Counted from the stretch's first letter, positions 25,859 through 35,912 are shown. The stretch is 64,000 nt of DNA from Sphingopyxis sp. PAMC25046 (GCF_004795895.1 NZ_CP039250.1:3410001-3474000); one strand, 5' to 3'. The notes: a model not told the origin generated them from the letters alone. Program-made: numbers and translations.

Positions 25859-28800
25859 GTGTGGAAGCCGTCCTCGAACGGACGCGACGAACGAACCGCC
25901 GATAGGGGAGTGAGGAAAATTCCGAGATCAGTCGCCGCGCCGCGCAGAAGTGCGCCCAATGGCGGCCGGATCGCCATTGCGGGCTTTCTCTTCCAGATCT
26001 TGCGCAGCATCCACATCGGGCTGCGGGCCACAGTGACGCTGCGTCATGATGATGCGGCGCCCGAGCTCTCGACTATGCAACTCGCGCTCGAACCCGACAC
26101 CGGCGGCGACCATAGTCTGACGACGAATGGCGCGACGATCATCGAGCAGGTCAAGATGCGACGCTCGTCGCGCGGTTGGTCGCCGGGTGAAATCGCCAAA
26201 AAGGTGTTTCCTGACCTGCTGAAAGCGGTGAAGCCGGGAACGGAGCAGAGCTTCCGCTTCGTCACCGACAAGGAGCAGGGCCTCGCGAGCCTTCGGGGCT
26301 TTCTCGACGCCTGGCAGAGCGCGCCCGACCCGGCGGTCAAACCGCCCCGTCTGGCATGGGGTCGTGAGCGGCTGACGCCAGAGGCATTCGCCGCCCGGCT
26401 TGCGACAAGTGCGGAGGTCGATCCGGCCGATCCCGCCTTCCGCGCGCTGCTTGCCGGGCTTTCGATCGAAGTGGTCGATACGAGCGATGCCGTCGCCGAC
26501 GTCGAACGGCTTCTGGCGCCGCTCCTGGAACCGGGACAGGACGCCGAAACCAAGCGCCATGAAATGACCAGTCGCTTGCTCGGCGCTGCCGAAGACGGGC
26601 GCACGCTCGACGCTGCCGACCTTCTCGCCCTCATCGCGCCCCAGGCGATGAAGCGGCTCGGCCATGCGCAGGCCCTCCCCGCGCTACTGGCCGCCAGCGT
26701 ACGCTCCGACTGCGCCAACATCGGCTACGACGCGTCGCGCGACGCAAGGCCCGTGCCTGTCATCCCGAGCGCCGCGCTGACGCTGCTCTCGGCGGAATCC
26801 GGACAGGGCAAGACCTGGGCGCTTTGCCGGTCGGCGATCGCGAACAGCGAAGCCGGACGCCTTTCGGTTGTCGTCGCGTCCCCGCAGAGCATCGAGCAGA
26901 TCGTCGAGCATCTCAACGCGCGCGTCTGGCGCGTCGCCTATGGACAGAATACGGCACCCGACGTGATGGCGCAGCGGCTTGCGGGGGCCCTCCAGAACGA
27001 TGGCTATTGGCTCAATCTCTATATCGACGATGTGCAAAGCCGCGACCTTGCGGGAGCGATCGCGCGCCTCGACTGGGGTGCTCATGGGATCCGCATCATC
27101 GTCTCCGCTCAGCCGCGCGTAACGGAGGTTTTCGAGCAGCAACGCAGCGACTGCGACATTGTCCCCATCGAGAATTTCAACAGCGCGCAGTTGCGGCGCT
27201 TCCTCGAGCGCCATGACCGCGCCGCGCCGCTGGAGACGATGCCCGACGATGTGCTGGAGCTGCTGATGAAGCCGATCCATGCCCGCGTATTTGTGCAACT
27301 GCCGCAGTCGGATGGCTGGACCGGTGTGACCGAATATCAGCTGTTCAAGGCCTATTGGACTTTTTCAACCACAGACGCGCGCAACCAACGCGATCATCGA
27401 TCCGATGGCGACCGGCTGGCCGAGCTCGCCGGCTCGCTCCTCGGGGACAATCCCCGCTATCCCTGGCCGCGCCGAGATGCCGAGGCGGTCGGCCTCGATG
27501 ACGCGGCGCTCGCACGGCTCGAGCTGGTCGGTCTGATCCGCTGGGACGATGGCAACGCGCTCGTCTTCACGTCCGATCGCATGCTGAACTGGGCCGTCGC
27601 CGAGTATCTCGCCGTCCGCATCGTCGACCAACGCTGGGGTGCCGAGCGCATCGCCGACATTCTCGACCGGATCGAAGCCCACGCCGGCGCCCTCGCGCGC
27701 CTCGGCTATGTCTTTCTTGACCTTCTGTGGCTGCTTGCGAAGGCGACATCGCCGGAGAAGATTGCCGACGTCCTTCTCCTGCGCGCGCAGCGCCTGCCGC
27801 ACGAATGGCGCGGCGCCGCGATGTGGAACAATATCGCTACGGTCGGGCCTGACGTCCTGCCCGCGCTCGAAAACCTCGCCACTCGTGTCTATGACGAGGA
27901 CCGCGACTGGGACATCCCGAGGAATATCCCGGTCGCGCTGGCAGCGATCGCCGAGAGCGACCATAAGGCGGTTGCAGGCGTGGTGGGACGACTTCTCGCT
28001 TCTGAAGCACCGCACGCCCGCCGCGTGGCCTTTCGCACGGCGCGCGCCCATCCCTTTCCCGAACTGCTCGACGCGCTCTGGACCCAATATCTGGAGCGCA
28101 ACGAAGAATTCGAACGCCATCTCGCGAGCGGGGCCGAAGACGATAATTTCAACAGCCGATCGGCGCGCGATATCGCATGGACGGCCGCCAAACTCGCCGC
28201 CGCCTCGCACGACCGCTGGCTCGACGCGCGCATCGCCGCGAGCGACGATCCGGGCGAGCTCGATCAACTGCTGTGGGTGCTGACCGACCGCTCGGGCCTC
28301 AAGGACGAACGCGCCGATGCGATCTGGCACCGGCACCGCGATAAATTCCTTCGGGTTCTTCCGCAGCACAGCAAAGCGCTGGTCAATGCACTCGGTCATT
28401 TTCGCGATATCGAGGGTCGCGAATGGCTCGACGCGGTGCCGCTGAGCCGCGACGACTGGATGTCGTCGCGGGTCCTGCGTTCGCTGGCGCGCGTCGATCC
28501 CGACAAGGCGCTCCGGCTCGTCGCGGCGCGCGACGAGGATTATCGGTGGAGTTCGTCGAACTGGTGGCTGCCCGAGCTGGCGTTCACCCATCCCGACGAG
28601 GTCGCAGCGGCCATCATGGAGAGCGCGCAAGGGGCCGACGATCCCCTGACCGATGTGGTGCTTTATTATCGCTCGCATCTCGACCTGATCGACGAAGCGA
28701 CGCTCGAGTGGATTCTTGACCGGTTTGCCGATGCCCTTGCCGCTTTGTCGGCCTCCGATTCGGACGCAGAGGAGCGGCTCGGGTCGCTGCGCCACAGCCT

Positions 28801-30460
28801 CACCTTCCTCGCCGAACTGGTCCTTCCCTGGCAATTCGAGTGCCTTGCACGCCGCGCCGGGACAGCGCTCGAAGAGGAACTGGTGCGCCTGGCGACGAGC
28901 CGGACCGGGCGCACGAGCCGGTTGCGCGATACCGAAGGCAATGCGTGCGAACGGCTGCTCGCCGCGATCGGCGGCGAGGGCTATGACCTCCTGGTGCGCG
29001 GCGAACTCGGGCGTCCCGACGGCTTCGGCCGCGAGGACGGCTATGCCGCCGCGCAATGGACCGAAGCGAGCGAGGTGCGCGACGCGCTCGATGCGAGCAG
29101 CGAGGCGGATCCCGACGGCTATCGCGCGATCCTCCGTATGCAGGCGCTCGCCGTCCACGAACGCGACGCGAAGATCGAGGACATGGTCCGCAGCGGGGCG
29201 CCCATCTATGTGAACGCCGCCGACATTCGCGGATCGGTCGGGCGAAACTGCGACACGCTTCTCGCGCGCGTCCACGCCCTCCTCGCCACCGGCGACGAAA
29301 CGGACGCCGAGGTCGCCGCGAAGCTCGCTGGGTTCCTCGCCGACGGAACCGATCTGGCGATGCTCATCGAATTGTTCACTGCGTCCGGGACGAGCAACCG
29401 GGTACGCCGGTCGATCCTCGGGACGCTTCGGGCGCATGAATTTTATGACGCGTCGATCCTGCCGGTGGCGGGGGCGATGCTCGAAGGCGACCTCAGCGAC
29501 GAGGGCCAGTTCCTCGCCGTCTATCTGTCCGAATATGGCGACGGGCACGCGCGCGCGCTCGTGATGCAATGGCTCGAAGGCCAGGATCTCGGCACCTGGT
29601 TCCAGTCCCGCGACCTCTGCCTGATGGCGCTGCTCGACCATGAGGACAGCCGCCCCGCGGTCATCGAATTTCTGCTCCGCTCGCGGCGCAACGGTCACAT
29701 CCATCTCGACATGCGCTATCTGACCGTGTTGGCCGACGCAGGCGACAGCGATGCCCAGGCTCGCATCCTCAGCGGCGCCTATCGCGACGCAAATGTCAGC
29801 TTCCGGGGGACCGGCGACGCCATCCGGCACCTCGCAAAGTCCGACCCGGACGAAGCCTTTTTTGCGGCCAAACGCTATCTGGCGCGCCAGGGAGCGATCG
29901 ATGCCATCCGCTTGATGCTCGAGCTCGACCGCCAACAGGCGTTGCCGCTGCTGATCGCGAAATTCCGGTCGGGAAAGCCGTCGGTCAAGGCTTCGATCGC
30001 GCGGCAGATGCGCTTCCATGTGCCAATGGCCGAGCTCAAGACTCTCGTCGACACCTTCGCCCGGGGCAACGGGGTGCGCGATCGCATCCTTGCCGCCGAA
30101 CTCGCCAGCTGGATGCCGCCGTCGCTCGACTTTCCCTGGCTTGCGGACTTCGCCCGCGCCCAAAATCGCGAGCTGCATGACATCGCGCTTGAGGCGATCG
30201 CGCGCCGCCAACGCGAGGCCGGCGCCGCTGTCCATGTCGAAGCCTTCGACCGGTCGAGCAAGCCGCAGAAGCGCGCGCGGCTCGATGCGGTCTTCCATTC
30301 GGTCGATCCGCACCTCCTCTGGTCGAAGGACGATCCCGCAAGCCTCGAGGCACTGTTGGACCGGGTGCCCCAGGAATTCGTCGTCGAGGCCCGCGATCTC
30401 TACGCGAGGCGGTCGAAGAAGGTCGCCGAGGACGAAAAGAAGGCCGACAAGGATGATTGA
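25859..30460 (+). CDS. Large nuclease-STAND NTPase-HEAT protein (Avs/Cap4-like architecture)
   Basis: A 1533-residue protein. The N-terminal domain (about 34-200) begins NGGRIAIAGFLFQILRS and contains EPDTGGDHSL and IIEQVKMRR (Glu96, Gln97, Lys99), the pattern of Cap4/DUF4297-type DNA endonucleases. An NTPase module follows with Walker A SAESGQGKTWAL (Lys318) and Walker B NLYIDDVQ (Asp390/391), then a winged region and more than 800 residues of HEAT-like helical repeats. This is the architecture of STAND immune proteins, in which the repeats bind a phage product and oligomerisation unleashes the effector. The start is uncertain: GTG 25859 or GTG 25910. The stop overlaps the DUF3800 gene by eight bases. 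The 982-residue ORF on the other strand is a shadow. Confidence 0.8.
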   Translation: MWKPSSNGRDERTADRGVRKIPRSVAAPRRSAPNGGRIAIAGFLFQILRSIHIGLRATVTLRHDDAAPELSTMQLALEPDTGGDHSLTTNGATIIEQVKMRRSSRGWSPGEIAKKVFPDLLKAVKPGTEQSFRFVTDKEQGLASLRGFLDAWQSAPDPAVKPPRLAWGRERLTPEAFAARLATSAEVDPADPAFRALLAGLSIEVVDTSDAVADVERLLAPLLEPGQDAETKRHEMTSRLLGAAEDGRTLDAADLLALIAPQAMKRLGHAQALPALLAASVRSDCANIGYDASRDARPVPVIPSAALTLLSAESGQGKTWALCRSAIANSEAGRLSVVVASPQSIEQIVEHLNARVWRVAYGQNTAPDVMAQRLAGALQNDGYWLNLYIDDVQSRDLAGAIARLDWGAHGIRIIVSAQPRVTEVFEQQRSDCDIVPIENFNSAQLRRFLERHDRAAPLETMPDDVLELLMKPIHARVFVQLPQSDGWTGVTEYQLFKAYWTFSTTDARNQRDHRSDGDRLAELAGSLLGDNPRYPWPRRDAEAVGLDDAALARLELVGLIRWDDGNALVFTSDRMLNWAVAEYLAVRIVDQRWGAERIADILDRIEAHAGALARLGYVFLDLLWLLAKATSPEKIADVLLLRAQRLPHEWRGAAMWNNIATVGPDVLPALENLATRVYDEDRDWDIPRNIPVALAAIAESDHKAVAGVVGRLLASEAPHARRVAFRTARAHPFPELLDALWTQYLERNEEFERHLASGAEDDNFNSRSARDIAWTAAKLAAASHDRWLDARIAASDDPGELDQLLWVLTDRSGLKDERADAIWHRHRDKFLRVLPQHSKALVNALGHFRDIEGREWLDAVPLSRDDWMSSRVLRSLARVDPDKALRLVAARDEDYRWSSSNWWLPELAFTHPDEVAAAIMESAQGADDPLTDVVLYYRSHLDLIDEATLEWILDRFADALAALSASDSDAEERLGSLRHSLTFLAELVLPWQFECLARRAGTALEEELVRLATSRTGRTSRLRDTEGNACERLLAAIGGEGYDLLVRGELGRPDGFGREDGYAAAQWTEASEVRDALDASSEADPDGYRAILRMQALAVHERDAKIEDMVRSGAPIYVNAADIRGSVGRNCDTLLARVHALLATGDETDAEVAAKLAGFLADGTDLAMLIELFTASGTSNRVRRSILGTLRAHEFYDASILPVAGAMLEGDLSDEGQFLAVYLSEYGDGHARALVMQWLEGQDLGTWFQSRDLCLMALLDHEDSRPAVIEFLLRSRRNGHIHLDMRYLTVLADAGDSDAQARILSGAYRDANVSFRGTGDAIRHLAKSDPDEAFFAAKRYLARQGAIDAIRLMLELDRQQALPLLIAKFRSGKPSVKASIARQMRFHVPMAELKTLVDTFARGNGVRDRILAAELASWMPPSLDFPWLADFARAQNRELHDIALEAIARRQREAGAAVHVEAFDRSSKPQKRARLDAVFHSVDPHLLWSKDDPASLEALLDRVPQEFVVEARDLYARRSKKVAEDEKKADKDD

Positions 30461-31604
30461 TCGCTCAGCGAAGCTCGCCCCGGCGCCTCCCGGCCCGGCC
30501 CATCTGGCGCATACGGATTATTATCTCGACGAGAGCGGCAATACCGGTGACCTCACCACCGTCACAAGCGAGGCTTATTTCACCGAGCAGCGCATGTTCG
30601 CGCTGGCGGCGCTCGGTTGTACGCTCGACGACAGTTTCCGGGCGGCCTTCGACGCCCTCAAGACGGCCCACCGCGTCCAGTCGGCGGACGTGAAAGCGAA
30701 GCAGGTCTATCACAAACCGCGGTTCCTCAGCGCTCTGCTGGAATTGCTGGAAGCGCGCGGCTGTCCGCTCTTCATCGAGGCCGTCGACAAACATTATTTT
30801 GTCGTCATGCACATCATCGAGCGGATGGTGATGCCCTATGTCGGGGACTGCGACACCAGCCGCAAAGCGCTCTGGATGAAGAGCGTCATGGCCGATCATA
30901 TGGCCGTCTATGCGCCTCCCGAGATAGCGCACGCCTTCGCCTCCTGTTGTCAGAGCCGGGATCACACCGAAATTCGCGATCTCTACAAGCGGATCATCGC
31001 CTGGGGACAGCAAAGCCGGGGTCCCCACCCCGACGTGGCGGCTGGGATCGTCCGTCTGACGCGCGACAGTTTGAAGGATTTTCGCAAGCTGCCAAAGGCC
31101 AGGGCCGTCGAGCGGGCGCTGCCCGTTCCCGATACAAACCCCGCCGGGAAGCTGATCTGGGTGCTTCCGAACCTTTCATCCTTCACCCACATCTACGCCC
31201 GCATCAACCGCTTTGCGCAGAAGCGGGTGGCGGGGATAACGTTGTTTCACGACGAGCAACTGCAGTTCGGAGACATTCTTCAGCAAAGCAAGGACATGGC
31301 CGAAGCTCTAAATTTGAAGCTGCCCCTGATACCCGCCGACTTCGAATATCAAGAGTCCGCTGACTTGCGATTTCTGCGCTCGCAGGATTCGATCGGAATC
31401 CAGATTGCCGACATTCTCGCCGGCTTTGTGGCGCGCTACGTCGAGGAGGCGATCTGGGGCGAGACACCGATGCATCCCGAGAAGATGGCGATTTTCGAGC
31501 GACTCGTGACAATGGGTGACCAGAGCCTCGGGACGGGGATCAATTTCGTAGCGCCCACGAGCCTGGTGCGGATGCTCGGCATCGTCCCGCAACCGAACGT
31601 CTAG
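30453..31604 (+). CDS. DUF3800 domain protein
   Basis: A 383-residue protein whose ATG overlaps the end of the STAND gene by eight bases, with AAGG upstream, so the two are translationally coupled. The N-terminal TDYYLDESGNTG (Asp26, Glu27) and the C-terminal QDSIGIQIADILAGFVAR are the two hallmarks of DUF3800, a family with an RNase H-like fold and conserved acidic residues, often found in defence islands. A nuclease or nucleic-acid-binding role is inferred, not shown. Its fusion in one operon with a nuclease-STAND protein suggests a two-effector or effector-plus-regulator arrangement. Confidence 0.82.
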   Translation: MIDRSAKLAPAPPGPAHLAHTDYYLDESGNTGDLTTVTSEAYFTEQRMFALAALGCTLDDSFRAAFDALKTAHRVQSADVKAKQVYHKPRFLSALLELLEARGCPLFIEAVDKHYFVVMHIIERMVMPYVGDCDTSRKALWMKSVMADHMAVYAPPEIAHAFASCCQSRDHTEIRDLYKRIIAWGQQSRGPHPDVAAGIVRLTRDSLKDFRKLPKARAVERALPVPDTNPAGKLIWVLPNLSSFTHIYARINRFAQKRVAGITLFHDEQLQFGDILQQSKDMAEALNLKLPLIPADFEYQESADLRFLRSQDSIGIQIADILAGFVARYVEEAIWGETPMHPEKMAIFERLVTMGDQSLGTGINFVAPTSLVRMLGIVPQPNV

Positions 31605-31648
31605 GCCATCATGCATCAGCCCGGCGAGGCAAATGCCGACGGACCTCC

Positions 31649-34477
31649 TTAAGACCTGCCATGGCAGCGTTTATACTTCCGTCCCGAGCCGCAGGGACAC
31701 GGGTTATCGGGCCGTATCTTTCGGCCGATGAGGTTCGGCTGTCGGATCAGATGCTTTCCGCGATCCTGACGCGGGATCGGGGTGAGCTCGGTTTGCCCGG
31801 TCCGGATCGCTTCGATGAGCGAAGCCTGCCGCCCGAATTCGCGAGCGCGCGCGGCAGCGCCGCCGAAGTTGGACAGGATCGCCATTTCCCTGTCGGCAGC
31901 CTCGAAATCCCCGTTCCATGCAAGGACGACCGCGTAGAGGCTGCGGGCTTCATGATCGAGGTCGGTAAGACCGTAGCGTTCGATCAGCGGCAATATATGT
32001 TGCTCGGTTATCGCGCGTGCATGCTCGGCGTCCGCCATGAAGAGCAGAGTATCTTCGACCGCATCCATCGCCGAACTGACAGCCGACCGTCCAGCGCCGG
32101 CGGCATTAAAGAGCTTGGTCGCCTGGATACGGCGAAGGCCCGGCAACTGACCGGTTTTTGCGACCGTCGAAGCCCACAGATTGAGCACATCGGCTGTCCG
32201 TTTGATGTCGTCAAACTCTTCGACCGACTGGAGAAGCTCGCCCAAAGCGGGGCCGTTGGAGCCGACCAGCCGGTGTTCGGGAAACCCGAGCGCCTTGAAC
32301 ATATCGTCGATGAGCGGCTCGGTCGTCTTGCGAACCGCGTCGAAGGCTCCGGCCCGGTAGAGGGCCAAAGCCCTGTTGTGCCGGAAAATCCGGGATTCCA
32401 TCGATCGGCCTTTGGTGAGGCGTCGACCGGTCTCGGACAGGCGATCGATTTCTCGTCGGTCGCCATCGCTCCCGGCGATGACCAGCTGCTTGAAAAGCAG
32501 ATTCGACCGTTCTCGATTCTCGAATTCGGGATGCGAGGCGACAAGAGCAGCCATACGCTCGACCAGTGCCCGATCGGGCGTGCCGCCGTCGCGGCTCTGC
32601 CAATAGGCGACGGCATCCATGGCCCAGAACCGGTCGACCGGACCCGCTGTCTCGTCGGCGGCCGCCGCCAGCAACGTCTCGAAAACAATCGAGTGGTTGC
32701 CCTGCTCGTAGAACATTTCCGACGTCGCAAGCTCGACCAAAGCGTCGGTTTGTCCGACCTTGGGAAGGAGCCTGACAAGAAAGGTCAGCCGCGGGATGTT
32801 CGCAGACTGCCGCAGCGACTGCATCAGCATCGCGCGCAGCAGCGTCAGCGCATCGACGATCCGGTCGTCGTCCATGAGCGAAGCGTGCGCGACCGCCAGA
32901 GCGCGGAGCGCGTCGTGGAGGCTCAATCCCCCCGGCGCGGTGCGGATCATCGAGGAACGCCGCAATTCGCGGAGCGCAGCAGCTATCTGGACCGGTGTTC
33001 CGACATCGCCGAGATAGGCCATGGCCTCGTCGTTCGTGATCGGAACGTCGCAGAGGCCAAGGAAAGCAGCGACATCGCGGGCTTTGTCACTCAGCGCTGC
33101 AAAATTTCGCTCGAGGATCAGCGCCTGCGCGGTGTCCACAAGCTGCGTCTGCCCGCGGATCGATGAGATGAAGGCATCGACATCCCCGTCATGATGCGAG
33201 GCTGTCAGCTGCTCGGCATTGGCCACATAGAGCGGCAATCCCCCCGTCAACGCGAGAATGCCGTTGGCGCCTTCGAGATCGATCGCGACGTCGGCGGTAG
33301 CAAAAACGGCCGCGACAGCATCGGGGCCATAGCCGCGCAGTTCCTCGGCCTCGACGTTGAGCTGCGCTTCTGCGAGCGCGCGTTCGGGCCAGGGCTGGCC
33401 GAGTGCCAGAAAGGACGTGTTGGGTGCAGCCTCGACGACACGCTTCAAATCGTCGACGCTGAGCTCATGCACATTGTCGAGCACTACAAGCGCGCGCGTT
33501 TCCTGCTCGACGAGAAGCCGGTCGGCGGATCGAAGGAGCTCAAGACCGGCGCCGGGCGCCAACCGCGGCGCTCCCGTGGCCGAACCGACGAATCGGGCGA
33601 CCAGCTCACGGGCCAGGTTGCTCGCGACCGAAGCGCTCGGAAGCCCGGCTGCATCGAAATAGGCTATCGGCTCGCTTCGGTGCCGCGCGGCTTCCGCCGC
33701 CCACGACGTCTTCCCGGCGCCCGAAAAGCCTATGATCATGCGGACGCGCTGATCGGACAGGATGGGCGGCTCATCCTCCTGCGGATAATAAGGGCGTGGC
33801 GGCTCGGGAAAGTCATGCAACTGCGCCACGATCTGGTCGAGCATCAGCACCAGTTCGCTTGCCGTAATGACATGATTGCCTGCGCCCGACGACCGCCACT
33901 GTACGATGGCTGCGAGCTTCAGGACCAGATTGGCCGGCGACAAACTGCCGAACGGAACCGATGCCGCCGCCGTCTCGCCGTTGGCGATGGCGCCAGCCAC
34001 GGTGGTTGCCGGAAGGGGCAAGCCGTTGGACGACGGGCGGCCGGGCGAGACAAACTCTACGTCGCGGGGCCAATCCTTGGCCGACAATTGTTGAAGCAGC
34101 AAAGGCGACGGTTCGGCGTTGGCGACGATGGAAAAGGACGCAGATCCGATCCGCTTCCCGTCCGCATGGTCCTTCCGAAGCGTGTCGAACCGCGCCAGCA
34201 CTTTTGTCAGATCGCTCGGTACGATCGGCCTTCCACGTGTCTTGACCTGGATGTAGCTTGTCTTCCCTTCCTCGCGAAGTTCGATATCTTCGTCGCGCTC
34301 GACGGAGACCGAGACGATATCTCGGCCTTGCATGCCGAAGAGTAGTTGGACCGCGTAAAGATGCTGGTAGAAGTAGCCGCGATGGACCGCCTCGATCCGG
34401 ACCAGCTGAGCCGTGTCGAGAACGGGTGGCAGGGCCATATCCGCGTGGTCGTCGCCGTCAGCCAATCTTCCCTCCAC
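31649..34477 (-). CDS. Nuclease-STAND NTPase with TPR-like repeats and C-terminal SEC-C zinc motif
   Basis: A 942-residue protein. Residues 30-90 hold a Cap4/DUF4297-like nuclease start: VHRGYFYQHLYAVQLL, then Asp64 in ERDEDIEL and Gln77-Lys79 in SYIQVKTR. Next comes an NTPase with Walker A IIGFSGAGKTS (248-258) and Walker B ALVVLDNVHEL (Asp333), then a long helical region resembling degenerate TPRs, and finally NPCPCGSGRKYKRCHG, a SEC-C zinc-binding motif known from SecA and several nucleases. GTG 34477 opens the frame; ATG 34438 is an alternative and neither has a strong ribosome binding site. It faces the DUF3800 gene, ending 44 bases away. It appears to be an independent single-gene defence system of the same general class as the 25859 gene but not closely similar to it. 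Confidence 0.8.
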   Translation of the reverse strand: MEGRLADGDDHADMALPPVLDTAQLVRIEAVHRGYFYQHLYAVQLLFGMQGRDIVSVSVERDEDIELREEGKTSYIQVKTRGRPIVPSDLTKVLARFDTLRKDHADGKRIGSASFSIVANAEPSPLLLQQLSAKDWPRDVEFVSPGRPSSNGLPLPATTVAGAIANGETAAASVPFGSLSPANLVLKLAAIVQWRSSGAGNHVITASELVLMLDQIVAQLHDFPEPPRPYYPQEDEPPILSDQRVRMIIGFSGAGKTSWAAEAARHRSEPIAYFDAAGLPSASVASNLARELVARFVGSATGAPRLAPGAGLELLRSADRLLVEQETRALVVLDNVHELSVDDLKRVVEAAPNTSFLALGQPWPERALAEAQLNVEAEELRGYGPDAVAAVFATADVAIDLEGANGILALTGGLPLYVANAEQLTASHHDGDVDAFISSIRGQTQLVDTAQALILERNFAALSDKARDVAAFLGLCDVPITNDEAMAYLGDVGTPVQIAAALRELRRSSMIRTAPGGLSLHDALRALAVAHASLMDDDRIVDALTLLRAMLMQSLRQSANIPRLTFLVRLLPKVGQTDALVELATSEMFYEQGNHSIVFETLLAAAADETAGPVDRFWAMDAVAYWQSRDGGTPDRALVERMAALVASHPEFENRERSNLLFKQLVIAGSDGDRREIDRLSETGRRLTKGRSMESRIFRHNRALALYRAGAFDAVRKTTEPLIDDMFKALGFPEHRLVGSNGPALGELLQSVEEFDDIKRTADVLNLWASTVAKTGQLPGLRRIQATKLFNAAGAGRSAVSSAMDAVEDTLLFMADAEHARAITEQHILPLIERYGLTDLDHEARSLYAVVLAWNGDFEAADREMAILSNFGGAAARAREFGRQASLIEAIRTGQTELTPIPRQDRGKHLIRQPNLIGRKIRPDNPCPCGSGRKYKRCHGRS

Positions 34478-34967
34478 CCTTTTCTTATTCGGGTCGATAT
34501 GGACCGCCCCGCGCCTGATTTCGAGAAGTCGCCGGAAGTTTTTGCACCGGATTGACGTCTATTTCTCCGGGAGGCCGTGCCGCCGCGTCTGCAGCTGCGA
34601 CGGCATTCGCGGTGGGGCATCAGCGCTGATCTCATCGGGAGATGCCGACCGCCGGACCCTTCATAGTTCGACCCACATATCGTCGAGGCGGATGGCCGTC
34701 ATCGTCCACCAGCGACCTGATGTCCGCTTCCGGGTTCTAGTCGAATCCAGCACAATGGCCGACATGAGGCGCAAACCGGACCGCGAATGGTGCCGGGCGT
34801 TGAGAACAAATTCGAGAATTTGCGCCACCGCTTTTCGCCGAAGCATGCACATATGCGGCGGCCGCCCGGCGATCGCGACATAGCAGATACTTGGCATGTC
34901 GGCGACACCGGGATCGAAACGATCGTTCTCAAATCGAGAGGATTCCACGAATTACGTTTGAGGAGGC
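34478..34967. other. Gap without a convincing gene
   Basis: About 490 bases between two minus-strand defence genes. A 95-codon frame (34661-34948, minus) exists but starts at GTG with no ribosome binding site and shows no family character, so I leave it uncalled. The promoter of the STAND gene should lie near 34480-34560, which is somewhat AT-rich. Confidence 0.4.
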
Positions 34968-35912
34968 TCAGAGGCCAGCCTGAGATTTCAACGCGTCGAC
35001 TCGTTCGCGGCAAATTTGCCCGACGATATCTCGAAGCCTCGTCGCGGCCGCGGCGAGCGCTTCCAGGTCATCGGCTGCTATCGTATAGCTCGACGAATAG
35101 CGCGCCTCCACATACGCGCGCTTCAATAGTTCGAAGCGCCGTCGGCCGAGTTTGTTCTCGCGCGGCCAAGCTTCGACGAGCCGCGGCTCGCGGTCCTCAG
35201 CCAAGGATCGGAGAAACTTGATGTTGTGAGAGCGAGGAAAATAAAAGGTGTTGGTCAACAAGTAGCAAGCGTAGGCACGCTCCACAGCTTGGTGAAGGGT
35301 GAACGCTGCCGCCTTGCGCCAAACGAGGTCATCATTCCCGCGCCCGACTTGAAAATCGACCGTTGCCAATTGAACGTCGATGGCCGGTAGACATTCTTCA
35401 AAATACCCCGCCGCCATCTCGTAAGCGTCAGCCGGCGTGAGCGGTTTGGGAACCGCCAACGCATGGTTCGGCAGCTCGTAAAGCATGATGCCGTCGCGCA
35501 GGATATCGACCCAGAAATATTCGCCGCGACCAAGCGCGCGATTCACTTCGTCGAGCGTGTGCACGATGATGTTGAGCGTTCGGCCGATCGCCGGGTCGCG
35601 CAGGATCTTATCCTCGGCGAGATACCAGTGATCGGCGATGTCGGTCAGGTCGGCGTGACTGACGATGATCAGGATGTCAAAATCGGACTGGTAGCCATTC
35701 TCGGGCTCATCGACCCAGTCGCTGCGCGCATAGCTTCCGAACAGGATGATCTTCAGGATCTTGCCGTTGCGCTTGACGTCCTTCGTCGAGCGCTCGATCG
35801 AGCGCGCGAACTCCTCCATCAGCACCAACTTGATGCGCTCGAGTTCGTCCTGCTGCTTGGAGGGAAGATGGTCGATTTCTGATTTCATTTCAGCGAGGAA
35901 TCTGGCCGACAT
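34968..35912 (-). CDS. Nucleotidyltransferase-HEPN fusion protein
   Basis: A 314-residue protein from ATG 35912 (the frame is open slightly further but only with TTG). Residues 48-150 form a minimal nucleotidyltransferase: LFGSYARSDW (Gly59-Ser60) and SDFDILIIV (Asp77, Asp79). Residues 170-300 form an all-helical HEPN-like domain (LHQAVERAYACYLL, and YVEARYSSSY). In MNT/HEPN pairs the transferase adds AMP to the HEPN ribonuclease to silence it; here both are one chain. I do not see a clear R-X4-6-H ribonuclease motif, so this may instead be a kanamycin-nucleotidyltransferase-like enzyme with a binding HEPN domain. It lies between the defence island and the relaxase. Confidence 0.8.
   Translation of the reverse strand: MSARFLAEMKSEIDHLPSKQQDELERIKLVLMEEFARSIERSTKDVKRNGKILKIILFGSYARSDWVDEPENGYQSDFDILIIVSHADLTDIADHWYLAEDKILRDPAIGRTLNIIVHTLDEVNRALGRGEYFWVDILRDGIMLYELPNHALAVPKPLTPADAYEMAAGYFEECLPAIDVQLATVDFQVGRGNDDLVWRKAAAFTLHQAVERAYACYLLTNTFYFPRSHNIKFLRSLAEDREPRLVEAWPRENKLGRRRFELLKRAYVEARYSSSYTIAADDLEALAAAATRLRDIVGQICRERVDALKSQAGL

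Noticed and set aside
27365..30313. A 982-residue minus-strand ORF opposite the STAND gene
   Set aside because: Shadow frame; the plus strand carries Walker motifs, nuclease residues and an overlapping start with the DUF3800 gene.
34661..34948. A 95-codon minus-strand ORF in the gap next to the HEPN gene
   Set aside because: GTG start without ribosome binding site, no recognisable domain and competing frames of similar length.
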